Part shown: positions 1-5,991 of the stretch, piece after piece
Layout of the letters: each line of letters opens with the position of its first letter
Position numbering within the stretch: the stretch's first letter is position 1
Source of the DNA: CAYXOX01 sp964466745
GTDB taxonomy: Bacteria; Pseudomonadota; Alphaproteobacteria; Rhodobacterales; Rhodobacteraceae
Length of the DNA: 14,404 bases
Assembly: GCA_964466745.1 (NCBI GenBank)
Contig: CAYXOX010000069.1
Span: 1-14,404 of the forward strand
Direction of reading: 5' to 3'
Notes under the pieces: model-generated
Told to the model about the DNA's origin: nothing
Database searches by the model: none
The model's input: only the letters and a program-made list of their open reading frames with translations
Position numbers and translations under genes: made by a program

Positions 1-37
1 CGGGCCGCCGCCCCGCATCGCCGGCCATGCCGGCGGC

Positions 38-72
38 GCCAACTCTTGCCGGCCAACTCTTGCCGGCCAAGG
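38..72. repeat. Short tandem repeat, two 14-bp units plus a partial third
   Basis: The unit GCCAACTCTTGCCG occurs at 38-51 and again at 52-65, and GCCAA begins a third copy at 66-70. It lies in the non-coding 152 bp downstream of the HerA-like gene. The unit is not an inverted repeat and no T-tract follows, so it does not look like a terminator. It is most likely a slippage product. Confidence 0.8.
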
Positions 73-88
73 CTGCGACGGAGGGTCT

Positions 89-166
89 GGCGTCCGCCTC
101 GGCGCCCCCTGACCGGTCATGCCGGCGGCCGGCCGCGGGCTCGGCGTCCGCCTCAGCGCCCCCTGA
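89..166. repeat. Direct repeat of 24 bp, one copy covering the 3' end of the HerA-like gene
   Basis: A 24-bp sequence at 89-112 recurs at 143-166 with a single difference (G at 101, A at 155). The second copy contains the stop codon and last four codons of the minus-strand ATPase gene. The first copy lies 54 bp downstream of it. The one difference changes the stop codon TGA to a CGA codon in the outer copy. This looks like a local duplication of the gene end. Confidence 0.75.
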
Positions 167-1700
167 AGAGCCCGCCGAGAACCCCGCGCACGATCCGCCG
201 CCCCGTGGTGCCCTTGAGCTCCTTGACCAGCGCCTGGCCCAGCGCCGAGCCAAGCGTCTCCGGCGCGCGCGCGCGCTGCGAGGTGGAGCGCCCCACGCGG
301 GCCCCGCTGTAGCGGCGCGCGGCGCTGTACTCGCGCTCGGCCACGGAAGCCGCCTCCTCGGCGCGCTCGGCCTCCTCCGCCTCACGCGCGGCCTGCTCGG
401 CCCGGGCGGCGAGCATCTCGAAGGCCGACGCGCGATCGGCGGGGGCGTCGTACTTGCCCGCCACCGGAGATGCGGCCATGACCGCGGCGCGGGTGGCCGC
501 GTCGACGGGCCCGAGCTGCGAGGACGGCGGGCGCACGAGCGTACGCTCCACCATGCCGGGGATCCCCTTGCGCTCCAGAAAGGAGGTCACCGCCTCGCCC
601 ACCCCGACCTCGCGGATCGCCTCCTCGGTGGAGAAGCGCGGGTTGTCGCGGTAGGTGGCGGCGGCCAGCCGAAGGGCCCGCCGGTCGCGGGCGGTGAAGG
701 CGCGCAGGGCATGCTGCACGCGGTTGCCGAGCTGGCCGAGCACGTCTTCGGGAATATCGTCGGGGTTCTGGGTCACGAAATAGACCCCGACCCCCTTGGA
801 GCGGATCAGGCGCGCCACCTGCTCCACCTTGTCCACCAGCGCCTTGGGCGCGCCATCGAAGAGCAGATGGGCCTCGTCGAAGAAGAACACGAGCCGCGGC
901 CGTTCCGGGTCGCCCACCTCGGGAAGCTCCTCGAAGAGTTCCGAAAGCAGCCACAGCAGGAAGGTGGCGTAGAGGCGCGGCGCTCCCATCAGCCGGTCCG
1001 CGGCGAGGATGTTTATGCGGCCCAGCCCGTCGGGGGTGGTCGCGATCACGTCCGTGAGCGCGAGCGCCGGCTCGCCGAACAGCCGCGCGCCGCCCTGGTT
1101 CTCGAGGATCAGAAGGCGCCGCTGGATCGCCCCGATGGAGGCCGGCGACACGGTGCCGAACCGCAGGGTCAGCCCGTCGCGATTCTCGCCCAGCCAGACC
1201 AGCAGGGCCTGAAGATCCTTCAGATCGAGCAGCGGCAGCCCCTGCTCGTCGGCCACCCGGAAGGCGATGTTGATGACGCCTTCCTGCGCCTCGGACAGGT
1301 CGAGCAGCCGGCTGAGAAGCAGCGGCCCCATCTCGGCCAGGGTGGTGCGCACCGGGTGGCCCTGCTCGCCGAAGAGATCCCAGAAGGTCACCGGGAAGGC
1401 ACGGTATACGAAACGGTCGGCGAACCCGATCCGTGCGGCGCGCTCCATGAAGGCGTCGTGGAGCTTGAAGCCGGCCGACCCGGCCGCCGCCAACCCTGAA
1501 AGATCGCCCTTCACGTCCGAAAGGAACACCGGCACGCCCGCCGCCGAGAAGCTCTCGGCGAGAATCTGCAGGGTCACCGTCTTGCCGGTCCCGGTGGCCC
1601 CCGCGATCAGGCCGTGGCGGTTTGCGTAGCCCAGAAGGAGGTGCTGGGGCGCGCCGTACTGCAGGCCCCCGCCACCCACGAACACGTCATCTGCCGTCAT
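153..1700 (-). CDS. HerA-like ATPase/helicase, DUF853 family (E. coli YjgR-like)
   Basis: Predicted cytoplasmic ATPase of the HerA/FtsK superfamily, 515 aa. E. coli YjgR is about 500 aa; the family's cellular role is not well defined. Walker A GATGTGKT is at residues 34-41, DVKGDLSG at 62-69, and Walker B VFFFDEAH at 271-278. An FVTQNPDDIP stretch at 308-317 fits the sensor region. The C-terminal third holds a run of Ala/Glu/Arg that may form a coiled coil. The chosen start is the ATG at 1700, preceded by AAGGAG with a 7-nt spacer; a TTG at 1718 in the same frame lies upstream of that site and was rejected. The gene stands alone on its strand, with no HerA-partner NurA nuclease next to it, which argues against a standard HerA-NurA repair role. 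The family call is firm; the function is not. Confidence 0.93.
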   Translation of the reverse strand: MTADDVFVGGGGLQYGAPQHLLLGYANRHGLIAGATGTGKTVTLQILAESFSAAGVPVFLSDVKGDLSGLAAAGSAGFKLHDAFMERAARIGFADRFVYRAFPVTFWDLFGEQGHPVRTTLAEMGPLLLSRLLDLSEAQEGVINIAFRVADEQGLPLLDLKDLQALLVWLGENRDGLTLRFGTVSPASIGAIQRRLLILENQGGARLFGEPALALTDVIATTPDGLGRINILAADRLMGAPRLYATFLLWLLSELFEELPEVGDPERPRLVFFFDEAHLLFDGAPKALVDKVEQVARLIRSKGVGVYFVTQNPDDIPEDVLGQLGNRVQHALRAFTARDRRALRLAAATYRDNPRFSTEEAIREVGVGEAVTSFLERKGIPGMVERTLVRPPSSQLGPVDAATRAAVMAASPVAGKYDAPADRASAFEMLAARAEQAAREAEEAERAEEAASVAEREYSAARRYSGARVGRSTSQRARAPETLGSALGQALVKELKGTTGRRIVRGVLGGLFRGR

Positions 1701-1835
1701 TGGCCACTCCTTCCCCAAGATATGGGCGGCCGCACCGGGCGCGCGCCAACGCCGCGTTAACCTGTCTGCCCTATGGTCCGAGCTCTGCGGGCCGGCCCCG
1801 GCTGGCGCGCAGTTCCGTATCCTCCCTGTCAGACT

Positions 1836-1866
1836 GGCCGCGCCAACGGGCGCGGCCTCTTTTCTT
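1836..1866 (+). terminator. Intrinsic terminator with perfect 9-bp stem
   Basis: GGCCGCGCC (1836-1844), loop AACG (1845-1848) and GGCGCGGCC (1849-1857) form a perfect stem, followed by TCTTTTCTT. It reads on the plus strand. No gene ends just upstream on that strand, so it either closes an unannotated short transcript from the 1719-1835 region or blocks antisense transcription from the HerA-like gene. I found no convincing promoter for such a transcript. Confidence 0.65.
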
Positions 1867-1916
1867 GCGATTTTTCTTTTGAATAATCAATACCCTGCGG
1901 GCAAAGGGATTCCCTG

Positions 1917-1945
1917 TTGACGGTTGCGACCAAACGCCGTAGCGT
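1917..1945 (+). promoter_or_regulatory. Promoter for the candidate small RNA
   Basis: TTGACG at 1917-1922 matches the sigma-70 -35 hexamer at five of six positions. After a 17-nt spacer, TAGCGT at 1940-1945 is a weaker -10. Transcription would start near 1951-1952. The local sequence is less GC-rich than its surroundings. No start codon with a ribosome binding site follows before the terminator at 1996. Confidence 0.5.
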
Positions 1946-1950
1946 CCGGG

Positions 1951-2023
1951 ACAATAACTAAGTCGGCCAGTCCGACAGGGAGTGAACGAGTTGGGAAAGG
2001 GCCCTTGCAGGGGCCCTTTTTCT
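1951..2023 (+). ncRNA. Candidate small RNA, about 73 nt, two stem-loops
   Basis: The span runs from the predicted start of the TTGACG promoter to the end of a strong intrinsic terminator. It begins with a short unpaired leader. Stem-loop 1 follows (GTCGG 1962-1966, loop CCAGT, CCGAC 1972-1976), then a purine-rich single strand (about 1977-1995, beginning AGGGAGTG). It ends with the terminator hairpin. This stem-loop/linker/terminator layout is typical of trans-acting bacterial sRNAs. No plausible ORF fits inside. I do not recognise it as a named RNA family. It could also be the terminated leader of the downstream IalB gene, but that gene appears to have its own promoter at 2097-2125. The evidence is sequence pattern only. 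Confidence 0.5.
1996..2023 (+). terminator. Strong intrinsic terminator
   Basis: AAAGGGCCC (1996-2004), loop TTGCAG, and GGGCCCTTT (2011-2019) form a perfect 9-bp stem merging into a T-tract (TTTTTCTTT). It is the clearest terminator in the window. It ends the candidate small RNA rather than any protein gene. Confidence 0.8.
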
Positions 2024-2096
2024 TTGTCGGCCGCGCGTGGGCCGGCGCGGCTCGGCGAGGGCCTGCCGGCCCGCCCGCGGCCGCAGCGCATTCGCC

Positions 2097-2125
2097 CTGA
2101 CACCGCGCAGCCGGCGTGCTAGAGC
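2097..2125 (+). promoter_or_regulatory. Likely promoter of the IalB-family gene
   Basis: CTGACA (2097-2102) matches TTGACA at five of six positions. A 17-nt spacer separates it from TAGAGC (2120-2125). Transcription would start near 2131, leaving a leader of roughly 27 nt with GGAG at 2147-2150 before the ATG at 2158. The same TAGAGC hexamer occurs in the proposed lpxD promoter. Confidence 0.4.
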
Positions 2126-2157
2126 GCCGCCAGACCCGCAACAACCGGAGACCCCTG

Positions 2158-2724
2158 ATGTTCGTTTCCCGCCTTGCCCTGCCCGTCCTCTTCTGCCTCG
2201 CCCTGGCCGCACCGGCCGCAGCGCAGGACGCGCCCGCCCCCGGCGCGGCGCCCGAGGCCTATCTCAAGGAAGAGTTCGGCGACTGGGATCTGATCTGCGC
2301 GCTCGCCACCGTGAACGGCACCGAGGAGGAACGCTGCCAGATCGCCCAGCTCCTGCGCGACGGCGAGGACACGACGGTGGCCGAGGTGCGCGTGCTGCGC
2401 CTGCCCGAGGGCGAGCGCGGCACCGCGATCGCCACCGTCACGACGCCGCTCGGCACCCTGCTCCCGCCCGGCCTCGCGCTCGCGGTGGACGGCGGCGAGC
2501 CCGCGGTCTACCCGTTCAGCTTCTGCTCGCAGCGCGGCTGCGTCTCCCGCATCGGCCTCACCGCGGAAGACGTGCTCGCCCTCCAGCGCGGCGCGCGCGC
2601 CACGCTCACCATGATCCCCGTCGCCACGCCCGATTCGCCGGTCACGCTCGATGTCTCGCTCGCCGGGTTCACCGCCGGGTACCAGAACGTGACCATCGTC
2701 CAGCGCGAAGAGATCAACAACTGA
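2158..2724 (+). CDS. Invasion-associated locus B (IalB) family periplasmic protein
   Basis: Exported protein of 188 aa. Residues 1-22 form a signal peptide with a likely cleavage after AAA before Gln23. The mature part has the family's FGDW motif (40-43) followed by a Cys, and four cysteines in total (47, 60, 123, 128) that can make two disulfides in the periplasm. It is named after Bartonella IalB, but in free-living alphaproteobacteria the family is common and its role is unknown. There is no reason to infer host invasion here. GGAG with a 7-nt spacer supports the ATG at 2158; the frame is open further upstream, but that extension would hide the signal peptide. The gene appears monocistronic, with its own promoter and a hairpin right after the stop codon. 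Confidence 0.9.
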   Translation: MFVSRLALPVLFCLALAAPAAAQDAPAPGAAPEAYLKEEFGDWDLICALATVNGTEEERCQIAQLLRDGEDTTVAEVRVLRLPEGERGTAIATVTTPLGTLLPPGLALAVDGGEPAVYPFSFCSQRGCVSRIGLTAEDVLALQRGARATLTMIPVATPDSPVTLDVSLAGFTAGYQNVTIVQREEINN

Positions 2725-2730
2725 TCCCGG

Positions 2731-2752
2731 CCGGGGCCGGCGCCAGCCCCGG
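2731..2752 (+). terminator. GC-rich hairpin just after the IalB-family gene
   Basis: CCGGGGC (2731-2737), an 8-nt loop, and GCCCCGG (2746-2752) form a perfect 7-bp stem starting 7 nt after the stop codon. No T-tract follows, so it may be a weak terminator or a 3'-end stabiliser. Confidence 0.35.
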
Positions 2753-3015
2753 ACATCGGCCGAGTGCTGCCGCGCGGCCGGCGACCCTCGGCAGGCCAAC
2801 CGCGCCGTCCGTCCCGCCCCGCGCCGCGGAGGGAGCGCGCCGCGGTCCCGGCGCCGCAGGCCGGATGCCGCCCCGCCGCGGCAGCGCCGCCCCCTTTTCG
2901 CGCAAGGTACCGCCCCCGCGCGGGCGCGAGGCCCGCTGGCCTCCGCAGGGTCCGGGCGCGCCGCGAAGCGCGGTGCCTCCTTCGTTGGCCAATCCCGCGC
3001 GCATCCCTCGCGCAA
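2753..3015. other. Gene-free, very GC-rich stretch
   Basis: Long frames are open here on both strands, but their translations are Arg/Pro/Ala/Gly-rich with no recognisable motif, no good ribosome binding site and no family resemblance. This is what random GC-rich DNA gives. I see several small GC hairpins but no clear promoter, RNA or gene remnant. Confidence 0.5.
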
Positions 3016-3061
3016 CTTCATCCTGGCGGAAATACTCCGGGGGTCCGGGGGCAGCGCCCCC
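3016..3061. repeat. Rhodobacteraceae-type extragenic element with hairpin
   Basis: An AT-richer core (CTTCATCCTGGCGGAAATAC, 3018-3037) is followed by a G-rich run and the hairpin GGGGGC-AGC-GCCCCC (3047-3061). Read on the minus strand this gives a GGAGTATTT...GATGAAG pattern. From memory, closely similar sequences are scattered between genes in many Rhodobacteraceae genomes. Only one copy is in this window, so its repeated nature rests on recall. It lies downstream of two converging genes (IalB-family and ketoacyl synthase), the usual place for such elements. Confidence 0.5.
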
Positions 3062-3123
3062 TGCCCGCCCCCCGGCCCATGCGGCAAGCGCCGGTGCGCG
3101 GCGCGCCCTGCCGCCAGCGCCGG

Positions 3124-4332
3124 TCAGACCCGGCCGAGCGCCAGCACGGCATTGAGCCCGCCGAAGGCAAAGGCGTTCGACAGCACGGCGTCCACCTGCG
3201 CCTCGCGCGCGGTGTTGGGCACCACGTCGAGTGCGCATTCGGGATCGGGCTCCTCGTAGCCGATCGTCGGCGCGATGACCCCGTCGCGCAGCGCCATGAT
3301 GCAGGCCAAGAGCTCCACCGCGCCGGTTCCGCCGATGAGGTGGCCGTGCATGGATTTCGTCGAGGAGATCATGAGACGGTCGGCATGGGCCCCGAACGCG
3401 TCGGCGACCGCGGCGCACTCGGTCTTGTCGTTCGCCGCGGTGCCGGTGCCATGGGCGTTGATGTAGCCCACCTCCTCGGCGTTGAGCCGCGCGTCGCGCA
3501 TCGCGCCGGCGATGGTGCGCGCCGCGCCCTGCTTGGAGGGCATCACGATATCGGCCGCATCGGAGGTCATGGCGAAGCCCCGCACCTCGGCGAGGATCTC
3601 GGCGCCCCGGGCGCGTGCATGCTCGTAGTCCTCGAACACGAAAACCGCCGCGCCTTCACCCTGCACCATGCCTGTCCGCCCCAGCGAGAAGGGCCGGCAG
3701 GCGTCCTTGGACATCACGCGCAGGCCTTCCCAGGCCTTCACGCCGCCGAAACAGAGCATCGATTCAGAGCCGCCCGTCACCATCACCGGCGCCACCCCGG
3801 AGCGGATCAGCCAGAATGCCTGCCCCATGGCATGGTTCGACGAGGAGCAGGCCGTCGCCACGGTGAAGCTCGGGCCCTTGAGATTGTGCTCCATACTGAC
3901 GTGGGAACAGGCGGCGTTGTTCATCAGTTTGGGCACCACGAAGGGGTGAACCCGGTTCTTCCCCTCCTCGTAGACGGCCCGGTAGTTCTCGTCCTGGGTG
4001 TTGAGCCCGCCGCCTGAGGTGCCAAGCACCACCCCGGCGCCGGCGGCGAGTTCGCCCACGAACTCCAGCCCCGACTGCGCGATGGCCTCGCGCGCGGCCA
4101 GCAGGGTGAACTGGGTGAACCGGTCGTAGAGGGCGATCTGCTGGCGATTGAAGTGCCGGTGCTCGTCGTAGTCGCGCACCTGCCCGCCGATCTGCACCGA
4201 GAGCCGGTCCACGTCGCGCACCTCGAGCGGGCCGATGCCGCACCGGCCCTCGCGCATCGCCTCGAAGGTCGCGGGCACGGAGTGGCCCAGCGGGTTGATG
4301 GTGCCGGCGCCGGTGATCACCACGCGCTTCAT
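3124..4332 (-). CDS. Beta-ketoacyl-ACP synthase, FabF (KAS II)-like
   Basis: Decarboxylating condensing enzyme that extends acyl-ACP by two carbons from malonyl-ACP in the cytoplasm; 402 aa, close to the usual length of about 410. The thiolase-fold catalytic set is intact: nucleophile Cys162 in TACSSSNHAMG, His294 in NAHGTGT, Lys326, and His331 in STKSMHGHLIGG. The FabF-type gatekeeper region appears as NAFAFGGLN (387-395). The ATG at 4332 has GGGAG eight bases upstream. It is the last gene of lpxD-acp-KAS, 67 nt after the ACP gene. That context suggests it is not the housekeeping FabF but a dedicated enzyme for a lipid A acyl chain, comparable in concept to the rhizobial acpXL-fabF1XL/fabF2XL set. 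The family call is firm; the lipid A role is inference. Confidence 0.93.
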   Translation of the reverse strand: MKRVVITGAGTINPLGHSVPATFEAMREGRCGIGPLEVRDVDRLSVQIGGQVRDYDEHRHFNRQQIALYDRFTQFTLLAAREAIAQSGLEFVGELAAGAGVVLGTSGGGLNTQDENYRAVYEEGKNRVHPFVVPKLMNNAACSHVSMEHNLKGPSFTVATACSSSNHAMGQAFWLIRSGVAPVMVTGGSESMLCFGGVKAWEGLRVMSKDACRPFSLGRTGMVQGEGAAVFVFEDYEHARARGAEILAEVRGFAMTSDAADIVMPSKQGAARTIAGAMRDARLNAEEVGYINAHGTGTAANDKTECAAVADAFGAHADRLMISSTKSMHGHLIGGTGAVELLACIMALRDGVIAPTIGYEEPDPECALDVVPNTAREAQVDAVLSNAFAFGGLNAVLALGRV

Positions 4333-4349
4333 CGCGCCGCTCCCGCCCG

Positions 4350-4379
4350 GCCGCCGCGGCCCGCGGGCCCGGCGGCGGC
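4350..4379 (-). promoter_or_regulatory. Stable hairpin between the ACP and ketoacyl synthase genes
   Basis: GCCGCCG (4350-4356) pairs perfectly with CGGCGGC (4373-4379), and the interior is also self-complementary. There is no T-tract. In the operon mRNA it would sit 3' of the ACP stop codon and 5' of the synthase ribosome binding site. It could protect the upstream message and give more ACP than synthase. This is inference from structure alone. Confidence 0.35.
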
Positions 4380-4399
4380 TGCCGGCGCCTCCCGCAGGG

Positions 4400-4657
4400 T
4401 CACGACTGTTCGGCCACGAGGGCCTCCACGGCCCGCACGATGGCGTCGACCGAAGAGATGTCGAAGCTGCTCTGGGAGGGATCGTTGGCGTTGAACGGCA
4501 CCTGGATGTCGAACGCCTCCTCGATGGCGAATATGCTCTCCACCAGGCCGAGGCTGTCTATTCCCAGTTCCTCGAGGCTGGCGTCCGCGGCCACGTCTCC
4601 CGGTTCGAGCACGGCCTGCTCGGCAAGGATCGCGATGACTTTCTCCCGCACGCTCAT
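4400..4657 (-). CDS. Acyl carrier protein dedicated to the lpxD/KAS operon
   Basis: Small acidic acyl carrier protein of 85 aa. The phosphopantetheine site is Ser35 in LGIDSLGLVES, directly followed by the acidic helix (ESIFAIEEAF) that docks to partner enzymes. The C-terminal part (from about residue 57) carries a Ser/Asp-rich stretch not found in housekeeping AcpP. The start ATG at 4657 has a strong GAAGGGCGG just upstream. It lies 37 nt downstream of lpxD and ahead of a ketoacyl synthase. A second, specialised ACP beside lpxD recalls rhizobial AcpXL, which carries very-long-chain acyl groups to lipid A. This protein is shorter than AcpXL as I recall it, so equivalence is not claimed. Confidence 0.9.
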   Translation of the reverse strand: MSVREKVIAILAEQAVLEPGDVAADASLEELGIDSLGLVESIFAIEEAFDIQVPFNANDPSQSSFDISSVDAIVRAVEALVAEQS

Positions 4658-4694
4658 GCCGGACCGCCCTTCAACCGTATCGACGGTGATGTAG

Positions 4695-5783
4695 TCATTC
4701 GCCCCCGGCTTGGGAACCGGTATTTTTGCCCGATGCGAGCCTGGCCATCAGCCGCGGCAGGCGGCGGAGCGCCTTGTAGACCTCGACATGGGTGTCCATG
4801 CGCATGGCGGGGTAGCCGAGCATGGCCCGGCCGGCGGGCACGTTGGAAAGCACCTTGGAGCCGCCCCCGATCACCACGTCGTCGCCGAGAACCAGGTTGT
4901 CGGCCACGCCCGACTGGCCGCCGAGCACCACCCGCGCCCCGAGCCGGCTGCTGCCGGCCACGGCGGCGCCCGCGCAGAGCAGGCAATCCGGCCCGATCCG
5001 CACGTTGTGTCCCACCTGCACGAGATTGTCGATCTTGGTGCCCGCGCCCACCTCGGTGGGCCGCACCGTGCCCCGGTCGATGGCCGAGAGCGCGCCGAGC
5101 TCCACGTCGTCGCCGATCTCGACCCCGCCGAGCGAATGGATGCGGTGCCAGCGCTGCGCGCGCACCTCCACCGCGCGGCCGAGACTGGCGCGCGCGCTTT
5201 CCATCGTCGAGGCCTCCTCGGTGACGAAGGAAAAGCCGTCGCCGCCCACCACGGCGTTGGGCTGGGCGATGAATCGCGCGCCGATCCGCGCGCCCGCCGC
5301 GATGCGCACGCCCTCCAGCAGCAGCGCCTCCTCCCCGAGCACGGCCCCCGCCCCGACGCTGGCGTGGGCGGCGATGCGCGCGCGGGCCCCGACGCGCGCA
5401 CGCGGGCCGATCACCACCAGCGGGCCGATCGATGCCCCGGGGCCGATCTCGGCCGAGGGATCGATCACCGCCGAGGGATGCACTCCCGGCGCGATCTCCG
5501 GGCCCGGATCGAAGGCGCGGGTGAGCGCGGCCATGGCGAAGCGCGGGCGCGGCACCGCGAGCGCGGCCTCGAGCCCGAACTGCGCCGGATCCGCGCCCGG
5601 CCAGAGCACAGCCGCCCGCGCACGCCCCCTCGGCAGCGCCTCGGCATAGGCCGGGCTCATGGCGAGCGCGAGATCTGCGGGGCCGGCGCGGGCGGGCTCG
5701 GCGAGGCCCTCGACCACGAGCGAGGCATCGCCCGTCACCTCCGCGCCGAGCGCGGCGGCAAGATCGGCAAGGCTCAGGCGCAT
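4695..5783 (-). CDS. lpxD: UDP-3-O-(3-hydroxyacyl)glucosamine N-acyltransferase
   Basis: Transfers a 3-hydroxyacyl chain from ACP to the 2-amino group of UDP-3-O-acyl-glucosamine, an early cytoplasmic step of lipid A synthesis. The protein is 362 aa against about 341 in E. coli. It has an N-terminal uridine-binding domain (about 1-98), then a left-handed beta-helix of hexapeptide repeats (about 100-320), and a C-terminal helix. The probable catalytic His259 lies in DNLVQVGHN, matching E. coli His239. GGDGFSF is at 180-186. An insertion of roughly 20-25 residues follows this motif (about 188-215). The start at 5783 is supported by GAGAGG seven bases upstream; the frame continues upstream but as unstructured GC-rich translation. 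It is first in the operon with its own ACP and ketoacyl synthase, without the fabZ-lpxA-lpxB neighbours it has in many proteobacteria. Confidence 0.95.
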   Translation of the reverse strand: MRLSLADLAAALGAEVTGDASLVVEGLAEPARAGPADLALAMSPAYAEALPRGRARAAVLWPGADPAQFGLEAALAVPRPRFAMAALTRAFDPGPEIAPGVHPSAVIDPSAEIGPGASIGPLVVIGPRARVGARARIAAHASVGAGAVLGEEALLLEGVRIAAGARIGARFIAQPNAVVGGDGFSFVTEEASTMESARASLGRAVEVRAQRWHRIHSLGGVEIGDDVELGALSAIDRGTVRPTEVGAGTKIDNLVQVGHNVRIGPDCLLCAGAAVAGSSRLGARVVLGGQSGVADNLVLGDDVVIGGGSKVLSNVPAGRAMLGYPAMRMDTHVEVYKALRRLPRLMARLASGKNTGSQAGGE

Positions 5784-5809
5784 GGCAACCTCTCGCGGCA
5801 TCCGCGCCC

Positions 5810-5839
5810 GCTCTAGCCCGGCGGAGCGGCTGGGCGCAA
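5810..5839 (-). promoter_or_regulatory. Likely promoter of the lpxD operon
   Basis: On the minus strand TTGCGC (5839-5834) is followed after 18 nt by TAGAGC (5815-5810). The predicted start is near 5803, leaving about 20 nt before the lpxD ATG. The -10 equals the hexamer proposed for the IalB-family gene. The match to consensus is moderate, so this is tentative. Confidence 0.4.
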
Positions 5840-5991
5840 CCGGCCAGAGGGCGCGGCCCTGCCCCGCCCGTGCCCGCCCCGGCGAGGGGAGTGCATCCCC
5901 GCGCGGCGCGGGCACGGCGAGATCAGGGGTTCCGGCGGCGCCTCCTTCGGCCGGGTCGCCGCATCGCCCCCGCCGCGGTACGGAAGGCGCC

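Larger units (their letters stand above)
1822..1982. repeat. 19-bp inverted repeat flanking the gap between two terminators
   Basis: The 19 bases at 1822-1840 are the reverse complement of 1964-1982 except at one position (A1831 against C1973). The downstream arm contains the 5' stem-loop of the candidate small RNA. The upstream arm runs into the stem of the terminator at 1836. A plus-strand transcript ending at that terminator would be antisense to the small RNA. A minus-strand HerA leader starting far enough upstream would instead carry a second copy of the same element. Confidence 0.8.

Noticed and set aside
27..1499. Long open frame on the plus strand opposite the HerA-like gene
   Set aside because: It is antisense to a gene with intact Walker motifs; its translation is Gly/Ala/Arg-rich with no family signature and no ribosome binding site.
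1701..1718. TTG start six codons upstream for the HerA-like gene
   Set aside because: The AAGGAG ribosome binding site lies between this TTG and the ATG at 1700, so it serves the ATG.
2116..2157. Upstream extension of the IalB-family gene
   Set aside because: It would bury the signal peptide, while the ATG at 2158 has GGAG at the right distance.
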